The notes beneath the pieces were generated by a model. That model was not told the DNA's origin. It worked only from the letters and a program-made list of their open reading frames with translations, and did not search any database. Below, piece after piece: positions 10,601 to 18,538 of a stretch of 64,000 nucleotides of DNA. Source of the stretch: RGIG8700 sp045648505 (GTDB taxonomy: Bacteria > Bacillota > Clostridia > RGIG6154); assembly GCA_045648505.1 (NCBI GenBank), contig JAZROD010000019.1:9390-73389 (forward strand). The letters run 5' to 3'. Every line of letters starts with the position of its first letter. Within the stretch, counting starts at the first letter, position 1. The position numbers and the translations under genes are program-made.

Positions 10601-11993
10601 CTATAACACCGTTCAAAACCGCCTGTTGTGTAGTTCCGCCTTTCTTCATCGTTTCATAAGCAGTTGATGAACCACTCTGCAGAGCCATCATATAAGGTGT
10701 TGCTGCACCAAACAAAGCAACATTCGCTGCATTACCCCCTACACTCAAAAGAACATTTTTAAGAAAAGTGGTTCCTTCACTATCTCCAACTGTAAAAGCT
10801 TCAGCCGATGCATCCTTTGAAGCCATAACCGCACTACCGGAAGAATACATAGAAACGGGCTTGTTTTCCCCTGAATACATATTCTTTGTGTTTTGAGCAA
10901 GCATTTCAGCTCCGTAAATTGGTGAAAGCAACTGTGTGCCGATGTTATAAATAGGCATAGCGACATTCTTCAGCACTGGGTTTTCTTTTGAAGCTTCTAG
11001 CATACCTTTATTAGCTTTATCATTCAAATACTTTTGCCACATTTTTTCTGCTGTGTTTTTTTCAAACTTTCCAAACACATAATTCCTAAAGTTAGCCCCT
11101 TCGATATTGTTCTCATCATATATCTTCTGCATCTCTTCATTTGCTTTTTTATTAAAAAAGCCGTGTGGAACTTCGTAATTATGCTTTCCCTTTTCAATTA
11201 TCGCAAGAGTTTCTGCATCAGTTTTCTGTGCATTTTCAAATGCTTCATTATATTCCCTCTGCTCTGCCTTTGAATAATATAACTGTTCTGCTTTTTTTAT
11301 AGCTTCAAGTGTGTCTGTATCATTCGGCTTAACCCTTGAATAATACTTATAGTAATCTGATATCTGTTCCGGTGAATAGTTGTCCGACAAATGTTCGGAT
11401 ATATCGTTGTATATACCTTTGAGCTCATTCTTTTTGTTGTTTTCTTCCCTAAGAAATCTATCTCTGCTGAATTTGAGACCTTCATATTCTTTCTGTGTTG
11501 CGAGGTCGTTCATTTCTCTGCCCTGAGTAAATTCAATTACCGCATCCTGTCTTTTTGTTGCTTCTGTATGATTGAATTTTATAGATTCAGGAAGATACCA
11601 TCTGTTATATGAAGAACGACCTATATAATCATCAATATCGTTAAAATAACTGTACTTTTCTCTTGCCTGATTAGATATCTCCTGCCCCATCGGTGTCTGC
11701 ATAAATGAATTAAATCTGTTCGCAGGTTTAATTTCTTCTCTCATATCGCCTACATTTGTTCTTGCAGGTGCAAATGGAGTCGTAACCTTCGGTGCAGTTG
11801 TTCTTATCTGTTCAATTGGGCTTAAAGGTTGATTGTTAACCAAAGGCAATCCAGTATTCACCGTCTTCGGCTTCACCGGATTATTTTGATTTACAATAGC
11901 TTCACTTTGCTTCGCTTCATTTTCAGCGAAGTTTTTGAGGTTTTTAATCTTATTTTTATTGTTGTGTTTAAACACATCTCTTAACTTCATCAT
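4677..11993 (-). CDS. Giant polyvalent virion protein (2438 aa) with zincin-like motif
   Basis: Last gene of the late operon and the largest in the window. An N-terminal charged linker precedes long helical regions. Residues about 405-480 are Gly/Ala-rich and hydrophobic (GGNAANVALFGAATPYMMAL). Near residue 679 is a metallopeptidase-type motif AYHEVTHALE (HExxH). A segment near 905-1000 (YKNAFFRDFDGTYYKLDVSI) recalls the small nuclease-like domains of phage polyvalent proteins, weakly. Residues about 1800-2000 contain membrane-like helices (VDNVILGIIRLVLGAYLF). In short-tailed phages such a protein is an internal core protein ejected with DNA; that role is inferred from order and size. Start: tandem ATGs at 11993 and 11990; the strong SD is far upstream, across a hairpin. 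Confidence 0.85.
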   Translation of the reverse strand: MMKLRDVFKHNNKNKIKNLKNFAENEAKQSEAIVNQNNPVKPKTVNTGLPLVNNQPLSPIEQIRTTAPKVTTPFAPARTNVGDMREEIKPANRFNSFMQTPMGQEISNQAREKYSYFNDIDDYIGRSSYNRWYLPESIKFNHTEATKRQDAVIEFTQGREMNDLATQKEYEGLKFSRDRFLREENNKKNELKGIYNDISEHLSDNYSPEQISDYYKYYSRVKPNDTDTLEAIKKAEQLYYSKAEQREYNEAFENAQKTDAETLAIIEKGKHNYEVPHGFFNKKANEEMQKIYDENNIEGANFRNYVFGKFEKNTAEKMWQKYLNDKANKGMLEASKENPVLKNVAMPIYNIGTQLLSPIYGAEMLAQNTKNMYSGENKPVSMYSSGSAVMASKDASAEAFTVGDSEGTTFLKNVLLSVGGNAANVALFGAATPYMMALQSGSSTAYETMKKGGTTQQAVLNGVIGGTIEYFTEKLPFDELTKTFAGAKGLKNMSKADVTKFLVSRIGSQAVAEYGEETVNSYASTMADIIIMGEKSDYMKYVNELVENGKSTEQAYEMANKKFFLTDPQMAGLSGLISGGLMSSGSVALGTMRAASEGKGQVVINSGKELNPEAVKMVSNLSKAGGANIAIEDLAPVEVTDENGNKKYMKNLGETDADGTIRINSSEMGSVEDALVAYHEVTHALENTEVYDAYRDIALNIMYGGRNTDAYNQAMSSKSAEYGDKAQGTDLLEKELVAEFTKTQLSNEGVVERIVKENRNVATRIYNALKKAYTNIKNKLQGKEANLTDVEKAINLFEKALAENRKMTFTEAVVRGNTNTGPYIDDEGNVQFSERGSVEKKYAIETLPDGRRYVQADRQVMFSSDPDSWGADLENYVNDEIRKGNDVKVTSEDGNVLTITAKTAWKLGSRNEIPMPDGTKRLMTDDEYATKLTAGSHIDEIAQLLKGNDKYKDDKKNHDFAKDGFTYKNAFFRDFDGTYYKLDVSIGKNGEIKSIYNIGKMQKRSFPVSGSSSPKGGARKNGKASKNNIPHQGAIVNNNDMQKGQNNAQGKDGSQHLLGGETSVVANNKTLAEARRMNLKGEPQAEIFRETGWYFGLDRKWKTEIDSADAGLFKNVAEPKIDAPEYNSTAKSRTRLERYENEAVRNIADAMSVRQGTAREFLKPIIQEMSSEYMKTGKLSDETIDRLFEEAYKNGKKVNDEAYKEYADLRNYLRNTKIYIDKEDASDIPDFFKEIRRYMGRLSVSSTNGTSVDSIYQELNEMHPTLFPDTVYAPSDRMLKIMEVSDDLRKTETTLDTYYNTEELKSDLKHEFEEAVYKFRDNLWGVKHFNDFLEKAEVKPGAEIDADSMKSVYNELKAYQKEAEKVMNKILLTEDEKSVLEDMLKGKRTASAKYIPDGLNKDNLMKAYEAMAPVRAMQNIVEEHKKAVRKNKNDAAMKMIELSDFWKDKKVLGGLRYATETQERNIYDIVKDKKQAEKIIEKYFTPVHDHEAERTRFKHNYFDRVRDMNIDLRVRHGNKNTESEAVQFIGEVEGDIADLEAKAKKRKLTDDENDRLINLKGSLVEFKESNPNLDYNKINNCIKEFHKIYDELFEEMNSVRIRNGYAPVEYRKNYFPHFMETGTDDITGKIAKALGINVDVTELPTDLTGRTENFKPGITWVQHTKRRNTNETKYDAIEGFQKYIEGVSDVIFHTDDIQNLRAFERAIRYKYSEKGVKDEIDSIRDNPNITDEERETLIEKAWERDITSLGNYVNNLTEYTNLLANKKSMHDRSFESDIGRWFYNVINGMSKRLAKNMVLGNLSTAITNFIPMHQATAALGDINMLIGYNQTVKNIFKKDGFDERSVFLTNRFLSGERLAKDSKIEKALAKPMNIVDELTSGTIWRAKYHQCIKKGMSDADAIKEADKYAAGLIADRSKGALPTYFGRKNPAAKILSAFQVEPNNQIRHLFKDFPKEVVDNVILGIIRLVLGAYLFNDVYEKICGRRPALDPIGWINEFVGDVSGKKLNNSVDILLTLCDGDVKVIEEVRKKERLDIAVNVIDNVGGNLPFAGGALGLAGGVTGLELDNARLPIASAFPDVGKIGKSFAKGVSNKKRAQVLSEELGGTVAMFLMPYGGNQISKTAKGMSAYTKGGSYKLNNKGEKELQYPIEGDLLTGAQSVVFGKNATEGARKWVDEGFGSLTSEQTELYKEMIKDKNTKNTDIYNAINSARKAKSISDGDNSKSTDQVVHETLERSKGLTPSQKAKVEISFYSKGEDGNKGKREKAQDLIDFGIAPEKVTKLYYDYDVHDDVSKEAEYEKFFGMTDGRTKKVYEKWGYEPKMSVIKREALANDNSLSPEEKQEVNKALFGDNEAQYDFSSVDNYYYSILTESQQEGYDTYIKNFGENSINTRTFYYVVKVMGSQKDGKGSGRDAKIARLRKIGVPINQAYRIYNILK

Positions 11994-12003
11994 ATACAAG
12001 CAT

Positions 12004-12037
12004 AGCGGTACCTTTTAAAAAGTACCGCTTACCTCCC
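12004..12037 (-). promoter_or_regulatory. Shine-Dalgarno plus bridging hairpin before the giant gene
   Basis: The SD GGGAGGT (complement of 12031-12037) is 37 bases from the ATG at 11993, too far to act directly. Between them AGCGGTAC (12004-12011) and GTACCGCT (12022-12029) form a perfect stem. Folding it would bring the SD to about 11 bases from the start. Confidence 0.6.
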
Positions 12038-12044
12038 TTCGATT

Positions 12045-13091
12045 TTAAATCTGCCATTCATTACCATCTGCACCTTTCTCATCGCCCGGGACGGTGCCCT
12101 TCACCGAGCTTTTCTTAAAATTTGTTGCTTGTTTCTGCCCTTTAAGGAATGCCAAATACTGTTGCTGTGCCTGATCAGGTGTCATTCCCCAAAGCTTTGC
12201 AAGTGCATCGAAGTTACCCATACTTGCATCACTCATTGCTCTTTCATAAGCAATCTGTGTCTGCTGGTCTCCGTATACCTTCTCGTTCCAACCTCTCTGA
12301 TACATCACATCATCTCTTGAATCGCCATATACCTTCTCATTCCAGGTTCTGTCATACTTCACATCTTCTCTTGAATCATCGTATGTTTTTGTATTAAGCC
12401 AAGCATTATCAAGATACTGTCTCTGTGACATATCAAAATCCCTGTCACCAAGCATCTTTTCATAAGCCAGTCTTGCAATATCATTTTCGGCATTTGCTCT
12501 GTTCATTTCTGCATTTGCAACTGCTCCTGCCTTCTGTGCTTCAAGGTCTGCCATTGCCTGATTTTTCTGAATCTGTGCCTGATTAAGATTGTTAAGATAA
12601 TTGTTGCCAAGCTCAATCATAGAGCTTTCTGCAGCACCACCGGTTATGCCAAGTGCCGCAAGATTCTGTGGGAGAGCCTTTTTCTCTTTAAGGTACTGTG
12701 TATAGTACGCCTTTGCAGCATCTTTATAAGAATTGTCAACCGCAAGTTTTCCTGCCTCAAACTGTGAGTTTGCAGCAGAGATGGCAGAGTTCTGCGCAGA
12801 ATCAACATTCTTTTTATATGTATCAACATAACTGTCATAATAAGCATCCGTTTTCTTTTTCTGCTCATTCAGACCGTACCCCTTTGAATACTCAAAAGCA
12901 CTCTTTTCGTCTGCCCCTTTAAGATAATCTGCCTCTGCAGTATACCCTTTACCAACAAGATTGTCATAATACTTCTTTGCACTATCTTGAGCAAACTGCA
13001 TTCCTGACGCATCATTCTTCTTCTTTGCGTTGTTATACTCTCTTTTCCAGTATGCAATCTCGTTTATATCTGATTTAGGACTGTATGCCAT
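12045..13091 (-). CDS. Phage internal virion/ejection-type coiled-coil protein
   Basis: 348 residues, Ala/Gln/Tyr-rich and almost entirely helical, with tandem copies of a short unit (YDRTWNEKVYGDSRDDV, YQRGWNEKVYGDQQTQI). No enzyme motif. It lies immediately before the giant protein at the end of the late operon, where short-tailed phages keep internal virion proteins; that role is inferred. SD AAGGGGGCGG lies just before the ATG. Confidence 0.6.
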   Translation of the reverse strand: MAYSPKSDINEIAYWKREYNNAKKKNDASGMQFAQDSAKKYYDNLVGKGYTAEADYLKGADEKSAFEYSKGYGLNEQKKKTDAYYDSYVDTYKKNVDSAQNSAISAANSQFEAGKLAVDNSYKDAAKAYYTQYLKEKKALPQNLAALGITGGAAESSMIELGNNYLNNLNQAQIQKNQAMADLEAQKAGAVANAEMNRANAENDIARLAYEKMLGDRDFDMSQRQYLDNAWLNTKTYDDSREDVKYDRTWNEKVYGDSRDDVMYQRGWNEKVYGDQQTQIAYERAMSDASMGNFDALAKLWGMTPDQAQQQYLAFLKGQKQATNFKKSSVKGTVPGDEKGADGNEWQI

Positions 13092-13103
13092 AAAACCGCC
13101 CCC

Positions 13104-13499
13104 TTATTTCTTATCATCTTTAAGTTGCTCCAATATATCCTTCAACTTTGAAAGATACGGCACATCCATTCTTCCCACATTTTCAAGTATTGATATACCT
13201 TCATTTGCAATATAAAAGCCCATAATAAGACCTCTTATAGCATCCATGCCTGTAACTCTGCCTATTCCAACTGCAATAGCAACTACAATAAGTATTGCAA
13301 GTTTTTTAAGTATTCCTTTAAAGCCTACCTTTGAATTAAGCGTTCCAAGATAAATGCCAGATATAATACCTGTTATGTAGTCTGCTATAATGAAGAACAC
13401 CAAATAACGAAAAGTCATATCAAACCCTCCAAACAGATACGATATACCAGCTATAACTGCTCCCGTTCCGCTTTTAATTCCTAAAACAATCCATTTCAT
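13104..13499 (-). CDS. Phage holin (toxin-secretion/phage-lysis holin family)
   Basis: 131 residues with three to four membrane helices (VFFIIADYITGIISGIYLG, LAILIVVAIAVGIG) and the family pattern FKGILKKLAIL. A charged, Lys-rich tail ends the protein. Holins make the membrane lesion that lets the endolysin reach the wall; the amidase lies two genes upstream. Confidence 0.88.
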   Translation of the reverse strand: MKWIVLGIKSGTGAVIAGISYLFGGFDMTFRYLVFFIIADYITGIISGIYLGTLNSKVGFKGILKKLAILIVVAIAVGIGRVTGMDAIRGLIMGFYIANEGISILENVGRMDVPYLSKLKDILEQLKDDKK

Positions 13500-13500
13500 A

Positions 13501-13764
13501 TCATTCTCCTCTTATTTCTTTCATAAGTTCTCTGATTTCTTCATATTTCTTTTCTTCGGTAAGTTTTACTACCTTTTCGAGGTTGTCCCAATCGTTTGCG
13601 ACTTTAAGTTCGCTGATTTCTTCATAAGATTTTGTGTAGATGTCAAGGGCCTTTTTCATAGCGTCCTTGTCTTCACCTTCGTTGATGAGCATATCGTGAG
13701 CTACGATAATGTCAACATTTTCTGCTTTTGATTTTTCCATAATTTTTTTGATTGCATTTAACAT
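13501..13764 (-). CDS. Small acidic phage protein of lysis module
   Basis: 87 residues, charged and helical (SKAENVDIIVAHDMLINEG, TEEKKYEEIRELMKEI). One base separates it from the holin. Family not recognised; position suggests a lysis or late accessory role. Confidence 0.65.
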   Translation of the reverse strand: MLNAIKKIMEKSKAENVDIIVAHDMLINEGEDKDAMKKALDIYTKSYEEISELKVANDWDNLEKVVKLTEEKKYEEIRELMKEIRGE

Positions 13765-13823
13765 AAAATTTTTTCCTTTCTTTTACTTACTTGTGATTTA
13801 ATTAAAATTTTTCTTGATTTATT

Positions 13824-14477
13824 TTAGTTATTTACCAATTTGTAATAAACCCAGTACAGTTTACTATCCTTTTTTCTTGCCTCATCAAGTTCTCTGATAA
13901 AGGCTTTTTCACCTTCGAGAGTATCAAAGGTGATGCCGTATTTTGTTTTTAACACATAGTCAATATCGTTGCCTGTTTCAATTTTTGGTTTTTCTGTAAG
14001 CATAGCTTTAAAATCCTTCCATAAAGCTTCATCATTCACCATAGGAGCAGGGCAGGTCTTTCCTGTTACATCATAGTGCCTGATTACATTCTCAACAGGA
14101 ATGTTGTACTTCGCCATAAGGTCTTTTGTGAGCTTTACTGCGTTTGATATGGTTTCATCTTTAAAGTAATACTTATTGCTTGCATCTTTTCTTGAGCAGA
14201 GTTCAATGCCTATACTGTTTGAATTTCTGCAATAAGGATGAACATATTTATTAGCTCCGCAGTGGTAAGCTGTATCGCCTTCTTTTACAGACTGCCACAC
14301 TTCATTCTCGTCAACATAGAAATGAGCAGATGCTTTAAGGTTTGCTTCCCTTGCATAGTAATCTATGTTATTTTTAGCAGTATCGCCATTGTTTGCAGTA
14401 TAATGAATTACTATGTACTTTATACTGCTTGTCCTTCCTGTGCAAAAATTACTACTATGTGCCTGTTTAAAATTCAT
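13824..14477 (-). CDS. Endolysin: N-acetylmuramoyl-L-alanine amidase (Amidase_2)
   Basis: 217 residues. Zn-binding and catalytic pattern of the PGRP/T7-lysozyme fold: IKYIVIHYTANN (first His), AHFYVDENEV, SIGIELCSRK, and VIRHYDVTGKTCPAPM (His and Cys ligands). It cleaves the amide bond between N-acetylmuramate and L-alanine at lysis. A C-terminal segment (KYGITFDTLEGEKAFIREL) may bind the wall. Its start overlaps the upstream gene by four bases. Confidence 0.92.
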   Translation of the reverse strand: MNFKQAHSSNFCTGRTSSIKYIVIHYTANNGDTAKNNIDYYAREANLKASAHFYVDENEVWQSVKEGDTAYHCGANKYVHPYCRNSNSIGIELCSRKDASNKYYFKDETISNAVKLTKDLMAKYNIPVENVIRHYDVTGKTCPAPMVNDEALWKDFKAMLTEKPKIETGNDIDYVLKTKYGITFDTLEGEKAFIRELDEARKKDSKLYWVYYKLVNN

Positions 14478-16360
14478 TCCTCAATCACCTCAACATTTCC
14501 CAACACACCATTTGCTGATGTGACACTTATATTTTTTGTTTTATCTATTGCAAGTATTTTCTCTGCAAGAGTGCCTGTTATTTCTGTAACTATTGGTGTT
14601 GCTAATACATATTGATATTCCATAGGAACATTACCTGTAACACTCATTAAATACTCATATGCTGTTGTTGCATCTGTCCAAGTTTCTTCATCTGGTGGTA
14701 GCAAATATGAAGTTCTTATAGCTATGTACCAATGCAACTCGCCTGTTTTATTATAATCGATTTCATATATACCGATATTGCTCATTTGTTCTTCCATTCG
14801 AACATAACCACCGCCAGAGCGTAAACACAATGGATAATTAATCTCTGAAAATTGATGTATTATAGCAGATGCCTTACTTGCACTAACAAAACTATCTGTC
14901 TTATAATGTTTAACCTTCTGCTCATACCACACCTTACCATCTTTTGTATAAATACAATCTTTGTAGTCGTCTATGCCTCTGTAGGTTGTAACAGGTGGGA
15001 TGTAGGGTTCAAATGGTAGTGCATTCATACCTTCATTTAACATAAACTCATATTCTGTCAAAAAAGTATCATAATTATCAATAGGCGGTTGCACTCCATC
15101 AACCGAAGCTATTTCAACATCAATTCTTACATAACAATCTTCTGTAACAGTAAATTTGAAAGTTTTTGCTCTTGCTGTCCAAGTGGCACTCGTAAACTCT
15201 TTGTTTGTATTGTAAAAAGCTATATATCTTAAATTTGCACCTGTTATATTGGTTATAACATAAGCACCGCTTTTAAGATAAATATAATCTGTTGTTAAAC
15301 AGTAAACTTTTACTGCTGTATTAGATGTTATATTTCCTGTTGCACTATCCAAAGTACCTTTTTCATAATTTGTAGTTTTAAATAAATTCTTCCCAAACGG
15401 TGTAGTTTCATCAATAGTTATGAGTTCTTCTTCGTAGGGTTTGTATTCTGATGGGTTTATTACTTTCTTTATAGTGGGTCTAAATGTTAGATTATCAATG
15501 GTAGTACCTGCTATTACATAAATCCAAATGTAATACTCGTTATAATTTGCAGTAAAATCTTTTCCAGAACTATAATCTAAATAAGTATTTTTATAATCTG
15601 TTCTTTGAAGAGATATATAATATGTTTCTTCTTTTCCTCCTGATGGGCAACCAGAAAGTCTGTAATTTTGTCCTTGCTCTAAAGTAAACTTAGCAGATAG
15701 TGTAAATTGTGCATTTGCAGTTGCAGTACCGTTTGCGGTTATTGAGCCATCTTCATTAACTGTGAAAGTAATATCATTTTTATCTCCTGCTTTAGAGTAA
15801 TAGGGATAAGGAATTAAATTATCTCCTATTGAAACTTGTTCAATCATAGGATAGATTGTCAAATTATCAAAATTTGCATTCTCAGATATACTAAATTTAA
15901 AAGTTAAAGTATCATCAAAATGAGGAGTAATATTTTTAAATGTGGTTGAAACACAACAAGTATATTGACTTAATCCCTCTAAAGGATAATAAGTATATAG
16001 TTGATATGTTGTACCACCACTGTTAGGAGTTGGATGTAGAGTATATGTTTCATTTGCTAATACATCTACAGTGCCAACCGTAGGATAGCAAAGTTCACCA
16101 GTCGTATTTGCTCCATTAAAAGTAACTGAACCGTCTTCATTGAAAGTAACTGTTAATTCACCATATGTAAGAACTGTTCCAGGTTCATGTGCTGGTTTTA
16201 ATAAATTCTTCCCCGTAACCTTAATGGTCGGCTTCTCCAAACTCATAATCTCTATAGGAGCATCCGGCGTAGGAGTTCCATCCTGCACCGAGTTCCCGTA
16301 TAAAATAATATTCTCTTCAGTTTGATTTGCAAGCATTAATCTTCTTCTGTAACTACTCAT
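14474..16360 (-). CDS. Phage tail fibre/receptor-binding-type protein
   Basis: 628 residues, beta-rich, Thr/Tyr/Asn-rich. The N-terminus (SSYRRRLMLANQTEENI) and the phrase DGTPTPDAPIEI followed by TGKNLL are typical of adsorption proteins in phages of gut Firmicutes. Repeated modules (VTFNEDGSVTFNGA, FTVNEDGSITANGTATA) look like carbohydrate-binding beta sandwiches. It overlaps both neighbours by four bases, so it is co-translated with the fibre module. Confidence 0.75.
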   Translation of the reverse strand: MSSYRRRLMLANQTEENIILYGNSVQDGTPTPDAPIEIMSLEKPTIKVTGKNLLKPAHEPGTVLTYGELTVTFNEDGSVTFNGANTTGELCYPTVGTVDVLANETYTLHPTPNSGGTTYQLYTYYPLEGLSQYTCCVSTTFKNITPHFDDTLTFKFSISENANFDNLTIYPMIEQVSIGDNLIPYPYYSKAGDKNDITFTVNEDGSITANGTATANAQFTLSAKFTLEQGQNYRLSGCPSGGKEETYYISLQRTDYKNTYLDYSSGKDFTANYNEYYIWIYVIAGTTIDNLTFRPTIKKVINPSEYKPYEEELITIDETTPFGKNLFKTTNYEKGTLDSATGNITSNTAVKVYCLTTDYIYLKSGAYVITNITGANLRYIAFYNTNKEFTSATWTARAKTFKFTVTEDCYVRIDVEIASVDGVQPPIDNYDTFLTEYEFMLNEGMNALPFEPYIPPVTTYRGIDDYKDCIYTKDGKVWYEQKVKHYKTDSFVSASKASAIIHQFSEINYPLCLRSGGGYVRMEEQMSNIGIYEIDYNKTGELHWYIAIRTSYLLPPDEETWTDATTAYEYLMSVTGNVPMEYQYVLATPIVTEITGTLAEKILAIDKTKNISVTSANGVLGNVEVIEE

Positions 16361-16680
16361 TCAAACATCACCTCGGGCATATCAACAACCTTATGTACTT
16401 CATAATACTTATCGTCTTTAAGTTCATAAGTTGTTTCTACATACTGATTAGGCTCTGTTTCAGGCATTTCAACTTCAACAAGCTCTTTATATCCTGCCTC
16501 AAGAAAGTGTTCAGGTTGTGGATTAAATACAACAACATTCTTTAATTCCTGAATTGTTTCTGTATATTCATTGCCCTCTTCATCTTTCTTCTGAATTTCT
16601 TTGCTGATAAGTTTTTGATATCTTAAAGCTTTTTTGTTGTCAGCAAATATAAACTGACTGTCTATTTCTTTAATAAACAT
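16357..16680 (-). CDS. Small phage structural/fibre-associated protein
   Basis: 107 residues, acidic; opens MFIKEIDSQFIFADNKKALR. No family recognised. It sits in overlap between two fibre genes and is probably a fibre assembly factor or minor structural protein (inference from position). Confidence 0.6.
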   Translation of the reverse strand: MFIKEIDSQFIFADNKKALRYQKLISKEIQKKDEEGNEYTETIQELKNVVVFNPQPEHFLEAGYKELVEVEMPETEPNQYVETTYELKDDKYYEVHKVVDMPEVMFE

Positions 16681-18527
16681 TAGGCTACCTCCTTTGCTGT
16701 ACCTGCAATTACGCCTACACCGTTTACAACTGATACTTCATAAATGTAATCAGGTTTAAGGTTTGGTTCTTTAATCCATTTGATTTCAACCGCTTCGTCA
16801 GTTAAAACTCCAAAAGAGAACGCACTTACATCCGAAGGTGTTTCGAAACTAAACATAAACTCGTCAAGTTTTGTTGTTGATGCTGTGTCAAGAGTAACTG
16901 TGAGTGAAGATATTCCTGTGAATGTATAATACTCATTTGCAAGTATTGTAGCTTCTGCTGTGTTTAAAGGGTAAATAAAAGGCGTACAGTCTGAGCCGAT
17001 ATTCACAAATGTATATCCGTGTTCTTTTGCAAATGCTTCTGCCGTTGAACCTGCGTAGCCGTATACAACACCATCTGTTTCATAAACATCAGAAGAAAAA
17101 ACCTGCCCCACTTCAAAACTGCTAAAATCAAAATCAGGATTATATACATACAAATTGAATTCTAATTCATAAGCAGCCCAAAAGCTAAACTTATCTACAT
17201 TGCTTGGGATAACAATATCTTGATGATAATCCCACACAGCAAATGTTTTCAATGTTTGAGGTATTGTTACCTTTCCAAAAGTTGCTCCACTTGCACTGGT
17301 GCCGTTGACCAAGTTTATGATTTCAATGCCTTCATTCAATATGCATTCGCCTACGATGAACATATCGAACGCATTATTGTAATAATCTATACAACCGTAT
17401 ATATTAACAAGAGTGCTTGGGAATATTATTTTTTTTGCTTTTATATAAATTGGGTATGTGCCATCAGGATAAAAAACGTTACCACTATCGTCGTCATAAT
17501 CAGGATATTTTGGATATATATTTCTAACACCATACGGAATGATAACAACATCGTGTTCAATTATAGGTCTTTTTTGTGCTTCTAATATGCCACCAACAAT
17601 CCACACATCATCATCCGTTAATATGTGAACATCCGTTGTGCCGTATAGTTTGAGGTTCATCTCGTCAATATCAGCCTTATTATTTTTTATATCTGTATCG
17701 TCATAGTTCTCAAGCCCTGCAAGTTTCTCTTTTTCCGCTGTGGTGTAATTATTGTCTGTATGTACATATTTTGCATCTTGAACCACATCTGAAGGTAACT
17801 TATAATTTTCAAGCCCTGCAAGCTTCTCTTTTTCTGCTGTGGTGAAATCTTCTGTTGAAAGTTTTTTGCCATCTTCTTTGTCGACCTTATTTTTAAGTAT
17901 ATTTAATACATTTGCCGCAAAATTCGCATCGTTCCCAAGTGCTTCTGCAAGTTCCTTAAGAGTGTCAAGTGCTTCAGGTGAAGAATTTACAATTTCTGCA
18001 GCTTTATCATCTGCATACTTTTTCAACTCATCTTTAATTGCTGTATCGTCATAATTATTTAGCTCGTCAAGCTTTGTCTTATCTTCATTTGTAAAGTCAT
18101 TCGTAGAAAGCCCTTTGCCAGCTACTTTGTCAACCTTCCCACCAATCAATCTGAGCATTTCTGTTGCAGCATTTTTGTTATCGCCTAAAGCCTTTGAAAT
18201 TTCTTCCAATGTATCAAGCGTTTCAGGAGCCTCTCCCACAAGGTCTGCGACCGACTGTGAGATTAAATCTTTAAGCTCACTTTTAAGTTCTTCAAGCTTA
18301 TTTATTCCATCATTTGACAAAGGTTTGTCAACATCTGCCGTATTATCCACATTCGAAAGTGCGTTGTTAAGCTCTGTTATAAGACTTGCAATCTTTTCTC
18401 TTAAAGCTTCTGGGAATGCATCAAATACTGCCTGATTGTCTGCAATGTTACCTGTTAAAGGATTTGTTCTCCCCTTAACTCGCACTTTGTTAAACTGTTC
18501 ACTTTCAAAGTTTGCCTCTATTTTCAT
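16680..18527 (-). CDS. Phage baseplate/tail fibre protein with trimeric stalk and LRR-like part
   Basis: About 615 residues from ATG 18527 (SD GAGAGGTGATT; an upstream TTG at 18542 is unlikely). Residues 1-270 are helical stalk sequence with repeats of the type TTAEKEKLAGLENYDD, seen in BppU-like proteins. The middle (KKIIFPSTLVNIYG, GKVTIPQTLKTFAVW) resembles bacterial leucine-rich-repeat (LRR_5) units, and the C-terminus is beta-rich. A host-binding fibre is inferred. Confidence 0.72.
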   Translation of the reverse strand: MKIEANFESEQFNKVRVKGRTNPLTGNIADNQAVFDAFPEALREKIASLITELNNALSNVDNTADVDKPLSNDGINKLEELKSELKDLISQSVADLVGEAPETLDTLEEISKALGDNKNAATEMLRLIGGKVDKVAGKGLSTNDFTNEDKTKLDELNNYDDTAIKDELKKYADDKAAEIVNSSPEALDTLKELAEALGNDANFAANVLNILKNKVDKEDGKKLSTEDFTTAEKEKLAGLENYKLPSDVVQDAKYVHTDNNYTTAEKEKLAGLENYDDTDIKNNKADIDEMNLKLYGTTDVHILTDDDVWIVGGILEAQKRPIIEHDVVIIPYGVRNIYPKYPDYDDDSGNVFYPDGTYPIYIKAKKIIFPSTLVNIYGCIDYYNNAFDMFIVGECILNEGIEIINLVNGTSASGATFGKVTIPQTLKTFAVWDYHQDIVIPSNVDKFSFWAAYELEFNLYVYNPDFDFSSFEVGQVFSSDVYETDGVVYGYAGSTAEAFAKEHGYTFVNIGSDCTPFIYPLNTAEATILANEYYTFTGISSLTVTLDTASTTKLDEFMFSFETPSDVSAFSFGVLTDEAVEIKWIKEPNLKPDYIYEVSVVNGVGVIAGTAKEVA

Positions 18528-18538
18528 ATAATCACCTC

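Noticed and set aside
4629..11612. Many plus-strand open frames of 60-170 codons antisense to the giant gene
   Set aside because: They have no RBS, low-complexity hydrophobic composition typical of antisense AT-rich coding DNA, and lie wholly inside a better-supported gene.
4677..11993. Tape-measure protein
   Set aside because: The position (last in the operon, after lysis genes), the HExxH motif and lack of tail-tube, sheath or baseplate hub genes do not fit a long tail.
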